DNA from: Vulcanimicrobiota bacterium
Lineage (GTDB): Bacteria; Vulcanimicrobiota; Vulcanimicrobiia; Vulcanimicrobiales; Vulcanimicrobiaceae
Length of the DNA: 6,130 nt
Reading direction: 5' to 3'
NCBI GenBank assembly: GCA_019233165.1
Contig: JAFAMS010000480.1
Location: 1 to 6,130 of the forward strand
The notes below the pieces were generated by a model. That model ran no database searches and had not been told where the DNA came from. It saw nothing but the letters and a program-made list of their open reading frames with translations. Below, piece after piece: positions 1 through 4,984 of the stretch. Both the position numbers and the translations under genes were made by a program. Every line of letters begins with the position of its first letter. The first letter of the stretch is position 1.

Positions 1-486
1 GAGATCGCCGGTGAAGCGCCGAGCGTTGACGAGCGTCGAGCCGACCGCGAGGCTGCGGCCTTGGACGACGACGAGTGGTCCCGTCGGATTCGCGCTGCCG
101 AATTCGAGCGAGATGCGTTGCGGCTTCCCCTCGCCGCCCGTGCGTCCGTAATCTTCACCTTCCTTGAGAATCCGGGCGATCAAAGTGTGCCAGAACTCTG
201 GCTTCATCCGAACGTTGACGAAGCCGGCGGTCGCGGTCACGTCGGCGACCGTCGCACGGAGTCCCGGCTCGGCCGCGAGGGCAGCCTGCGCGATCTCGAT
301 CGCGATCGCTTGCGGCGCCTTGCGCGCGCTCTTCGCGAGCTTGAACGCAACGTTCGTCGCATAATCGCCGAAATCGGGGTTGCGCGGTCGCTCGAACGCA
401 ACCTCGACCGCGGCTTCGTCGCCGTACAGCGAGCGCGCGGTCCGTTCGAACGCTTCGGCAACTCCGTGCAGGTCCGGCTTAGTGAT
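1..486 (-). CDS. argS: Arginyl-tRNA synthetase, N-terminal 162 residues (3' end outside window)
   Basis: Class I aminoacyl-tRNA synthetase that charges tRNA-Arg with arginine in the cytoplasm. The visible part holds the ArgRS N-terminal tRNA-recognition domain (about residues 5-95, with NPDFGDYATNVAFKLAK at 36-52 and GFVNVRM at 88-94), followed by the start of the catalytic domain with the family signature EFGSANPTGPL at 128-138. The HIGH motif that should follow is VVVQ (139-142), then GRSLAVGSTLVN; both catalytic-signature histidines are absent. No ATG, GTG or TTG exists in frame between the upstream in-frame stop and conserved sequence. The best start is ATC at 484-486, seven bases after a perfect AAGGAG. 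It overlaps the rlmH stop by eight bases, so it is the last visible gene of the nrdR operon. The family call is firm; the exact start and the meaning of the altered HIGH motif are inference. Confidence 0.9.
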   Translation of the reverse strand, partial: MTKPDLHGVAEAFERTARSLYGDEAAVEVAFERPRNPDFGDYATNVAFKLAKSARKAPQAIAIEIAQAALAAEPGLRATVADVTATAGFVNVRMKPEFWHTLIARILKEGEDYGRTGGEGKPQRISLEFGSANPTGPLVVVQGRSLAVGSTLVNARRFTGDL

Positions 487-925
487 GGTAGGGCTCCTTG
501 CGCGCGATCTTCGCGGCGCGATACAGCTGCTCCAGCACGATCGCGCGCGTCCACTCGTGCAGGAACGTCAAGCGCGAGAGCGACCAGCGCACGTCGGCGC
601 GGGCCCACAGCGCCTCACCGGCGCCGTACGTCCCGGCGATCGCGAAGACGAGTCGCGAGATCCCTCCGGTAGCCAGCCGCTCGAAGCGTTCGGCGAGCTC
701 CTCGCTCGCAAACTCTTCGCCCGTCCGCTCGAGGAGCCAAAGCTGCTCCCCCACGCCGCCGCCGACGGCGCGCAGGACCGCCGCCGCCTCCTCATCGACC
801 GAACCGGTGCGCACCTCGACGACTTCGACGCGATGATACGGCTGCAATCGCTTGAGCTGTTCGGCGCAAAGCGCGCCGACGGCGGGATCGCGAACGCGCC
901 CGACCGCGACGATGCGAATCTGCAT
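479..925 (-). CDS. rlmH: 23S rRNA (pseudouridine1915-N3)-methyltransferase RlmH
   Basis: SPOUT-class methyltransferase that uses S-adenosylmethionine to methylate N3 of pseudouridine 1915 in helix 69 of 23S rRNA, acting on assembled 70S ribosomes. The protein has 148 residues (family about 155). It shows the typical beginning MQIRIVAVGRVRDP, the SAM-binding loop FAIAGTYGAG at 94-103, and the knotted C-terminal tail SLSRLTFLHEWTRAIVLEQLYRA ending in the hallmark PYHH. The loop normally reads F-x-I-G-G-x-x-G, and the first glycine of the pair is alanine here. The start is ATG at 923-925, five bases after the panE stop and without a clear ribosome binding site, so translation is probably coupled to panE. 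The last codons carry the argS ribosome binding site and overlap the argS start. Confidence 0.95.
   Translation of the reverse strand: MQIRIVAVGRVRDPAVGALCAEQLKRLQPYHRVEVVEVRTGSVDEEAAAVLRAVGGGVGEQLWLLERTGEEFASEELAERFERLATGGISRLVFAIAGTYGAGEALWARADVRWSLSRLTFLHEWTRAIVLEQLYRAAKIARKEPYHH
494..499 (-). promoter_or_regulatory. Shine-Dalgarno AAGGAG for argS (decides an ATC start)
   Basis: AAGGAG on the minus strand lies inside the last codons of rlmH, and a seven-base spacer CCCTACC separates it from ATC at 484-486. The next possible non-standard start, CTG at 469-471, would be 22 bases from the site, which is too far. The position supports initiation on ATC with coupling to rlmH translation. Confidence 0.7.
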
Positions 926-930
926 CGACG

Positions 931-1905
931 CTAGGCGAGGCTCTTGACGCGCCGGCCCCGCTCGATCTCGGCTCGGTACTCGGCTTCGAGCGCCTCCGGA
1001 CGCTCGCGGTACTTCGCCCAAAGCGCCGGCATGTGCGCGATGTCGGAGAGGACGCGCGTCAGCACGGCGTTGACGGGCGTCGGAATTCCCAATCGCTGCC
1101 CGGCCGCGACCACGGCGCCGTTGAGGACGCCGACTTCCGTCTTGTTCTTGCCGGCGCGAAGATCCAACAGCAACGACGGCGGCTTGCGCCCGCGGGCGCC
1201 GGCGATGCGGTTTGCGAGGATCAAGCGGGCGAGCGGCGATGGGAGCGTCGCGATCCCTTGGAGCGCCCGCAGCGGGTAGCGCGGAAGATCGATCGGCGTG
1301 AGGTTTTGGGCGAGCATCACCGCGCGAACTTCGCGGATCGCGCGGATCTCCAGGGTGAAGACGTCGTCGAAGTGGACGAGACGCTCCGGGAGGACGTTCA
1401 AGATCGCGCACGAGGCGTTCGCGACGTTGTTGAGTGCGAGCTTCGACCATTTCAGCGCGCGATAGTCGTTGACGGCTTTCACCTCGAGTCCGGCTTGTCC
1501 GAACGCGGCCAGGATCCAGTTGTGCGCTTCGTTGCCGACCGGCGCGAAGGCGATCCCACCGTCGTGCGTCGCGCGGCTCTTCCCGTCGCGGTCCTTTCCG
1601 ACCGGGACCGTGAGCGCGCACGCGACGACCGCGTCGGCTCCGAACGCGGCGGCGAGCTTCTCTTCGTTTCCCACGCCGTTGAGCGGGCAAAGGATCGCCG
1701 CTCCGCCGCTCGGCAGGGCTTTGCGCAGGGACGCGATTGCGCCGTCGAGGTCGTACGCCTTGACGCCGACGATCGCGAGGTCGGCGGCGACCGGCTCCAC
1801 TGCATCGAGATCGCGCGGCGCGTACGCGACGTCGTTTCCGATTCCGGCGAGAAGGTCCCCGAGGAACGTTCCGATCGCACCCTTGCCGACGATATAGACT
1901 TTCAG
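931..1905 (-). CDS. panE: 2-Dehydropantoate 2-reductase (ketopantoate reductase)
   Basis: NADPH-dependent reduction of ketopantoate to pantoate, a step of pantothenate/coenzyme A synthesis, in the cytoplasm. Read from CTG at 1903-1905 the protein has 324 residues. It has an N-terminal Rossmann domain opening with KVYIVGKGAIG (GxGxxG at 7-12), then the second domain with the family signature KWSKLALNNVANA. There K155, N159 and N163 correspond to E. coli K176, N180 and N184. TEVGVLNGAVV and GIPTPVN follow near the C-terminus. The CTG overlaps the dut stop as CTGA and sits six bases after AGGAG. The first standard start, GTG at 1798-1800, would delete the NADPH-binding loop. Related PanE/ApbA paralogues can act on other 2-keto acids, so substrate is inferred from family; no other pantothenate gene is nearby. 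Confidence 0.9.
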   Translation of the reverse strand: MKVYIVGKGAIGTFLGDLLAGIGNDVAYAPRDLDAVEPVAADLAIVGVKAYDLDGAIASLRKALPSGGAAILCPLNGVGNEEKLAAAFGADAVVACALTVPVGKDRDGKSRATHDGGIAFAPVGNEAHNWILAAFGQAGLEVKAVNDYRALKWSKLALNNVANASCAILNVLPERLVHFDDVFTLEIRAIREVRAVMLAQNLTPIDLPRYPLRALQGIATLPSPLARLILANRIAGARGRKPPSLLLDLRAGKNKTEVGVLNGAVVAAGQRLGIPTPVNAVLTRVLSDIAHMPALWAKYRERPEALEAEYRAEIERGRRVKSLA

Positions 1906-2366
1906 CGCTCGCTCCTCGTCCCGGTGCTTCCGAAGCCGGACTCCCCGCGCTCGGTTGGCGTCAATCCCTCAACATCCTCGAACGTCCCGGCCGCTACCGG
2001 CGCGAGCACGAGCTGCGCGATCCGATCGCCGCGGTGCAGCACGACGTCGCCGCTGCCGTGGTTGATGATGACGATCTTGATCTCGCCGCGATAATCGGCG
2101 TCGATCGTCCCCGGCGCGTTAAGCAGCGTCACGCCGTCGCGCAAGGCCAGCCCGCTGCGCGGCCGCACCTGCAGCTCGTAACCGTGCGGCAGCTCGACAC
2201 ACAAACCCGTCGGAATCGCGGCGCGGCCGCCCGGCCGCACGATCAAGTCCGCGTCGAGCGCCGCGCAGACGTCGGCGCCTGCAGCCGCGGCGGTCGCGTA
2301 GCTTGGAAGCGGAAGCCCGCTTGCATGCGGGAGCCGCTTGACGCGCACCGCGATGCGCTCAGGCAA
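1902..2366 (-). CDS. dut: dUTP diphosphatase (trimeric dUTPase)
   Basis: Hydrolyses dUTP to dUMP and pyrophosphate, keeping uracil out of DNA and feeding dTMP synthesis. All five motifs of the homotrimeric family are present in 154 residues: AGADVCA (29-35), PRSGLA (69-74), GTIDADYRGEI (86-96, catalytic D89 and deoxyribose-contacting Y92), RGDRIAQLVL (112-121) and the mobile C-terminal RGESGFGSTG (140-149; usual form RGxGGFGSTG). The start is uncertain. TTG at 2364-2366 overlaps the end of nrdR by eight bases, while GTG at 2346-2348 would begin the protein just before VKRLPHASGLPLPSYAT. Neither has a strong ribosome binding site, so coupling to nrdR is likely. Placement directly behind nrdR puts it under the predicted NrdR box. 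Confidence 0.96.
   Translation of the reverse strand: MPERIAVRVKRLPHASGLPLPSYATAAAAGADVCAALDADLIVRPGGRAAIPTGLCVELPHGYELQVRPRSGLALRDGVTLLNAPGTIDADYRGEIKIVIINHGSGDVVLHRGDRIAQLVLAPVAAGTFEDVEGLTPTERGESGFGSTGTRSER
1912..1917 (-). promoter_or_regulatory. Shine-Dalgarno GAGGAG for panE (decides a CTG start)
   Basis: GAGGAG on the minus strand is within the final codons of dut, followed by the six-base spacer CGAGCG and CTG at 1903-1905. Reading back in frame to the previous stop there is no ATG, GTG or TTG. Spacing and protein homology together place the panE start on this CTG. Confidence 0.7.
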
Positions 2367-2799
2367 GCTCGGTCAGAACGGTGCGGAAGCTTTCGACGTC
2401 GGCGAAGGAGCGGTAGACGCTGGCGAAACGAATGTAGGCGACTTTGTCGACGGCGCTCAGCGCCTCCATGACCTTCTCGCCGATCATCGTCGAGGGAACT
2501 TCGTTGTCGCCGCGCGAGAAGAGCTCGCGCTCGAGTTTCGCCACCATCTCCTCGAGCTGCGCGTCGGAGACCGGACGCTTCTCGCAGGCGCGCTGCAAGC
2601 CGGTCAGGATCTTTTCTCGATTATATTGCTCGCGCCGGCCGTCTTTCTTGACCACGAAGAGACGAGGCGCTTCCATGCGCTCGTAGGTCGTGAAGCGGTG
2701 TTTGCAAGTCAAGCACTCGCGCCGCCGACGGACGACCGATTCGTCGTCCCGCGAATCGACAACGCGCGTCTCGCTCTTGCGGCAAGCTGGGCAGAGCAG
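2359..2799 (-). CDS. nrdR: Transcriptional repressor NrdR
   Basis: ATP/dATP-sensing repressor of ribonucleotide reductase genes, binding paired NrdR boxes. Read from CTG at 2797-2799 it has 146 residues. An N-terminal zinc ribbon has Cys3, Cys6, Cys29 and Cys32 (LLCPAC ... RRRRECLTCKHRFTTYER), and an ATP-cone domain follows (about 47-135, RLFVVKKDGRREQYNREKI ... EKVMEALSAVDKVAYIRFASVYRSF). The usual length is about 150. The first standard in-frame start, TTG at 2710-2712, would remove three of the four zinc ligands, and no ATG, GTG or TTG occurs between the CTG and the upstream in-frame TGA near 2850. GAGG lies nine bases before the CTG. It is the first gene of the operon and has its own promoter and a predicted NrdR box. 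No ribonucleotide reductase gene is in the window. Confidence 0.94.
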   Translation of the reverse strand: MLCPACRKSETRVVDSRDDESVVRRRRECLTCKHRFTTYERMEAPRLFVVKKDGRREQYNREKILTGLQRACEKRPVSDAQLEEMVAKLERELFSRGDNEVPSTMIGEKVMEALSAVDKVAYIRFASVYRSFADVESFRTVLTELA

Positions 2800-2808
2800 G
2801 TCGTGCGG

Positions 2809-2812
2809 CCTC
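2809..2812 (-). promoter_or_regulatory. Weak Shine-Dalgarno GAGG for nrdR (CTG start)
   Basis: GAGG on the minus strand is nine bases before CTG at 2797-2799. It is weaker than the sites before panE and argS. The stronger argument for the CTG is that the zinc-binding Cys3 follows it by two codons. Confidence 0.45.
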
Positions 2813-2816
2813 GTGA

Positions 2817-2832
2817 GGGGGTAGGGACCCCC
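2817..2832 (-). other. Small GC hairpin in the nrdR leader
   Basis: GGGGGT and ACCCCC form a six-base-pair stem around a four-base loop just upstream of the nrdR ribosome binding site. One arm shares bases 2829-2832 with the 16-bp palindrome, so in RNA the two hairpins exclude each other. The stem is plain in the sequence; any role in translation or attenuation is conjecture. Confidence 0.4.
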
Positions 2833-2844
2833 AATATATTGGGG
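2829..2844. promoter_or_regulatory. Predicted NrdR box
   Basis: A perfect 16-bp palindrome, CCCCAATATATTGGGG. Its central ten bases CAATATATTG fit the NrdR-box core C-W-A-T-A-T-A-T-W-G exactly; the outer three bases on each side are C/G rather than the usual A-C-A/T-G-T. It begins a few bases after the expected transcription start of the -10 element at 2853-2858, so bound NrdR would block the nrdR operon. NrdR normally uses two boxes about 31 bp apart. No good partner is at that distance; a weak match (7 of 10 core positions, centre 20 bp away at 2849-2864) covers the -10 region. Confidence 0.8.
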
Positions 2845-2852
2845 TTGGGCTC

Positions 2853-2882
2853 AGTATAGGGCACGACGCACGGGGGCCGCAA
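2853..2882 (-). promoter_or_regulatory. Candidate sigma70-type promoter of the nrdR operon
   Basis: On the minus strand, TTGCGG (2877-2882) is followed by an 18-base spacer and TATACT (2853-2858), a five-of-six match to TATAAT. The predicted start near 2846 gives a leader of about 47 bases to nrdR that contains the NrdR box. The -35 element matches the consensus in only three positions, so the -10 carries most of the support. Confidence 0.55.
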
Positions 2883-2890
2883 ATACGAGG

Positions 2891-2918
2891 TCGGCGCCGC
2901 TCTATTTGGCGGCGCCGA
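2891..2918 (-). terminator. Strong GC hairpin over the stop codon of the DUF5679 gene
   Basis: TCGGCGCCGC (2891-2900) and GCGGCGCCGA (2909-2918) pair over ten bases around an eight-base loop that contains the TAG stop at 2902-2904. It separates the DUF5679 gene from the nrdR promoter, so it may end or stabilise that transcript. There is no U-run after the stem, so intrinsic termination is uncertain. Confidence 0.4.
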
Positions 2919-3051
2919 TCTTGAACATCTTGGTCCCGCAGACCGGGCACTTTCCTTCCGTCGCCGGCCTGCCGTTCTTCATCGTTATCTGCACTGCGTC
3001 TTTGATCTCTCGCTTCGTCTTGCACTTCACGCAGTACGCTTCCGCAGCCAT
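2902..3051 (-). CDS. DUF5679 zinc-ribbon mini-protein
   Basis: A 49-residue protein with two CxxC pairs (Cys7/Cys10 and Cys35/Cys38) that would bind one zinc ion. Between them is the family-typical KREIKDAVQITMKNGRPATEGKCPVCGTKMFKIG. This matches the small DUF5679 family as I recall it; its function is unknown, and resemblance to zinc ribbons of DNA topoisomerase I tails makes a nucleic-acid role possible but unproven. The start ATG at 3049-3051 has GGGAG about 12 bases upstream. The reading frame stays open upstream, but only this part resembles the family. It diverges from dprA across a 130-base gap (3052-3181) in which I see no convincing promoter, and a strong hairpin covers its stop codon. 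Confidence 0.85.
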   Translation of the reverse strand: MAAEAYCVKCKTKREIKDAVQITMKNGRPATEGKCPVCGTKMFKIGAAK

Positions 3052-3170
3052 ATCGCTCAATTTCTCCCGTGCGGCCGCCTGGTCGGCCCACTCGGGCGGC
3101 GGCCACGTCGCCGACCCATATTCCCTCCCGGCAGCATTCCCCTGGTCTTGCGAACGAGGCGGACCGCCAC

Positions 3171-3176
3171 AGGGAG
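3171..3176 (+). promoter_or_regulatory. Shine-Dalgarno AGGGAG for dprA
   Basis: AGGGAG lies five bases before GTG at 3182-3184. It chooses this GTG over the open frame further upstream, which runs antisense through the DUF5679 gene. Confidence 0.65.
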
Positions 3177-3181
3177 ATAAG

Positions 3182-4051
3182 GTGGAGGCGCCCGTTCTTC
3201 TATCGCCGAGCGAGGTAAGCGAGCTTTTCCTGCGTGCCGAACGGCGCGCGCTGCAGCGACCGCTCTGGGTGTGCGGCTCTCTCGAAGGGCTCGCGGCACC
3301 GGCGGTCGCCGTCGTCGGCACCCGCGCCCCGAGCGGCGCTGGACGGCGTCTCGCGTACGAAACGGCACGCGCGCTGGCCGCCGCCGGGATTTGCGTGGTA
3401 AGCGGCCTCGCGCTGGGGATCGATGCGGCGGCCCACGAGGGTGCGCTCGCAGCCGGCGGCCCGACGATCGGCGTCCTGGGCGGCGGTCACCGGCGCTTCT
3501 TTCCTCGCGCGAACCGCGGGCTCGCCAAGCGGATCGTCGCCGGCGGCGGTGCCGTGCTCTCTCCGTTCGCGCCCGAGCACGCGGCGTATCCGCCCCAGTT
3601 TCTCCAACGCAACGCGATCGTCGCCGCGCTCAGCGACGGGGTCGTCGTCGTCGAGGCGGCGGCGCGCAGCGGCGCCCTCAACACCGCGTCGCACGCCGCC
3701 GACCTCGGAATCCCGGTGATGGCGTTTCCGGGCGACGTCGACCGGCCGAAGGTCGCCGGTTGTCTCGCACTCTTGCGCGACGGTGCGACGCTCGTCCGCG
3801 ACGCGCGCGACGTGATCGAAGCGCTCGGGATTGCAGCCGCGCCGCCGCCTGCTTCGCAGACGCTTCCGAACCTCGCGCTCGACACGCTGGACGGAAAGGT
3901 GCTCGCCTTCTTGCGTGACGGGGAAACGGAATTTGAAGCCCTTGCCATGCGGACCGGCGCCGGTGCGGGGGAGCTTGCTGCGCGACTCGTCGCTCTTGAA
4001 CTCGCCGGGCTCGTCGAATCGAGGAGCGGCGCGCGCTACGCGCTAACGTGA
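3182..4051 (+). CDS. dprA: DNA processing protein DprA/Smf, short form
   Basis: Cytoplasmic single-stranded-DNA binding protein that loads RecA on incoming DNA during natural transformation; it is also widespread in non-competent bacteria. The 289 residues contain the Rossmann-like core: AVAVVGTRAPSGAGRR at 41-56, SGLALGIDAAAHEGAL at 74-89, VLGGGHRRFFPRAN at 98-111, FLQRNAIVAALS at 140-151, VVVVEAAARSGALNTA at 154-169 and AFPGDVDRPKVAG at 181-193. A C-terminal winged-helix domain (about 232-289) follows. Many homologues are near 360 residues because of an N-terminal SAM-like domain; here only about 40 residues precede the core, so that domain is missing or reduced. GTG is chosen as the start because AGGGAG is five bases upstream. 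The stop overlaps the chdC start. No other competence gene is in the window. Confidence 0.93.
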   Translation: MEAPVLLSPSEVSELFLRAERRALQRPLWVCGSLEGLAAPAVAVVGTRAPSGAGRRLAYETARALAAAGICVVSGLALGIDAAAHEGALAAGGPTIGVLGGGHRRFFPRANRGLAKRIVAGGGAVLSPFAPEHAAYPPQFLQRNAIVAALSDGVVVVEAAARSGALNTASHAADLGIPVMAFPGDVDRPKVAGCLALLRDGATLVRDARDVIEALGIAAAPPPASQTLPNLALDTLDGKVLAFLRDGETEFEALAMRTGAGAGELAARLVALELAGLVESRSGARYALT

Positions 4052-4911
4052 GGGTCGTGCGACATCCCAACGTCCCCGAATCGCTCGATGGGTGGAGCAT
4101 CCTCCACCGCATGTTCCGCTTTCGCCGCCGGCGCTGGGACGCGCTCGACGCGACGAATCGAACGCGCATCGCCGCCGAAGCCGTCGAGTTTCTGCAACCG
4201 TTGCACGAAGATCCCGAGAGCGACGCCGCCCTCGCCCAGCTCCTCGGTCATAAAGCCGATTTGATGGTCACGCACTATGCTCGCAGCTTCGATGCGCTCG
4301 GCGACATTCAGGTCGGCTTCGACCGGCTCGCGCTCTCCGATTACTTGGAGGCGAGCGCCTCGTACGTCTCAATCCTCGAGCTCGGCCTGTACGACGCCAC
4401 CGCGAAGATCCACGCGAACCTGCGCGAGCGCAAGCTGAAGCCGCATTCGCAGGAATGGAACGACGCGTTCGACGAGCTCTTGCGGGAAGCCGGCGAAGAA
4501 CCGCGCAGCGCCGTTCGCCTGTGGGCGAAGATCCCGCCGCGCCGATACGCGTGCTTCTATCCGATGGACAAGAAGCGCGGCGAAGACGTCAATTGGTACA
4601 TGCTGCCGTACGACGAGCGCGCGGCGCTGATGGTCGAACACGGAAAAATCGGCCGGACGTTCCACAGCCTGGTCACGCAGGTGATCTCCGGTTCGATCGG
4701 GTTCGACGATTGGGAATGGGGCGTCGATCTATACGCCGACGATCCGCTCGTGTTCAAGAAGTTGATTTACGAGATGCGGTTCGACGAGGCGAGCGCGAAA
4801 TACGCCGCGTTCGGGCCGTTCTACACGGGCATGCAATTCTCGATCGAAGCGCTTCCGGCGTTTCTGGACGGGCGCGAGCGCGCCGCATTGTTACAGCAAC
4901 AGTTGCGCTAG
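4048..4911 (+). CDS. chdC: Coproheme decarboxylase (HemQ/ChdC), chlorite dismutase-like fold
   Basis: Last enzyme of the coproporphyrin-dependent haem pathway: it converts Fe-coproporphyrin III (coproheme) to haem b by two peroxide-dependent decarboxylations. It has 287 residues with a family-typical beginning NVPESLDGWSILHRMFRF. The conserved C-terminal half includes CFYPMDKKRGEDVNWYMLP, EHGKIGRTF, VTQVISGSIGFDDWEWGVDL and YEMRFDEASAKYAAFGPFYTG. Y171 matches the radical tyrosine (S. aureus Y145), H198 the proximal haem ligand (H172), and Q211 the distal-side glutamine of ChdC, where true chlorite dismutases have arginine. This favours coproheme decarboxylase over chlorite dismutase. GTG at 4048 overlaps the dprA stop as GTGA; a second GTG at 4057 is an equally possible start, and neither has a strong ribosome binding site. 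Confidence 0.92.
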   Translation: MRVVRHPNVPESLDGWSILHRMFRFRRRRWDALDATNRTRIAAEAVEFLQPLHEDPESDAALAQLLGHKADLMVTHYARSFDALGDIQVGFDRLALSDYLEASASYVSILELGLYDATAKIHANLRERKLKPHSQEWNDAFDELLREAGEEPRSAVRLWAKIPPRRYACFYPMDKKRGEDVNWYMLPYDERAALMVEHGKIGRTFHSLVTQVISGSIGFDDWEWGVDLYADDPLVFKKLIYEMRFDEASAKYAAFGPFYTGMQFSIEALPAFLDGRERAALLQQQLR

Positions 4912-4917
4912 TTTTAA

Positions 4918-4977
4918 GCCGCGTCTAAGAATTCAATCGAAAGTTTGCCTGCTCGACGCGGCGGGTACGTTTCGATT
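4918..4977. repeat. Two interleaved inverted repeats upstream of the adaptor gene
   Basis: GCCGCGTC (4918-4925) pairs with GACGCGGC (4955-4962), and AATCGAAA (4935-4942) pairs with TTTCGATT (4970-4977). The two pairs cross each other, so they could form a pseudoknot in RNA or be separate protein-binding half-sites in DNA. They fill nearly all of the gap between chdC and the adaptor gene. No good terminator or -35/-10 pair was found here. Function is unknown and chance is possible. Confidence 0.35.
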
Positions 4978-4984
4978 CCTTGAC

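Noticed and set aside
479..1690. A 403-residue minus-strand open frame ending in RlmH
   Set aside because: Only its last 148 residues match RlmH. The upstream part is an arginine-rich out-of-frame reading of panE, a by-product of high GC.
1033..2094. A 353-residue plus-strand open frame
   Set aside because: It lies antisense to panE and dut, which have complete, recognised motifs. Its composition is the charged, low-complexity type expected of an antisense frame.
2829..2844. The palindrome as an intrinsic terminator
   Set aside because: It has an AT core with no spare loop and no U-run on either strand, and it sits between promoter and gene with an exact NrdR-box core, so an operator fits better.
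3073..3104. GGCCGCC/GGCGGCC inverted repeat in the DUF5679-dprA gap
   Set aside because: Seven GC-only pairs around an 18-base loop are expected by chance in such GC-rich DNA, and nothing near it gives a role.
2906..3181. Upstream extension of the dprA frame
   Set aside because: This stretch runs antisense through the DUF5679 gene and lacks DprA similarity. GTG at 3182 has a good ribosome binding site and the family begins there.
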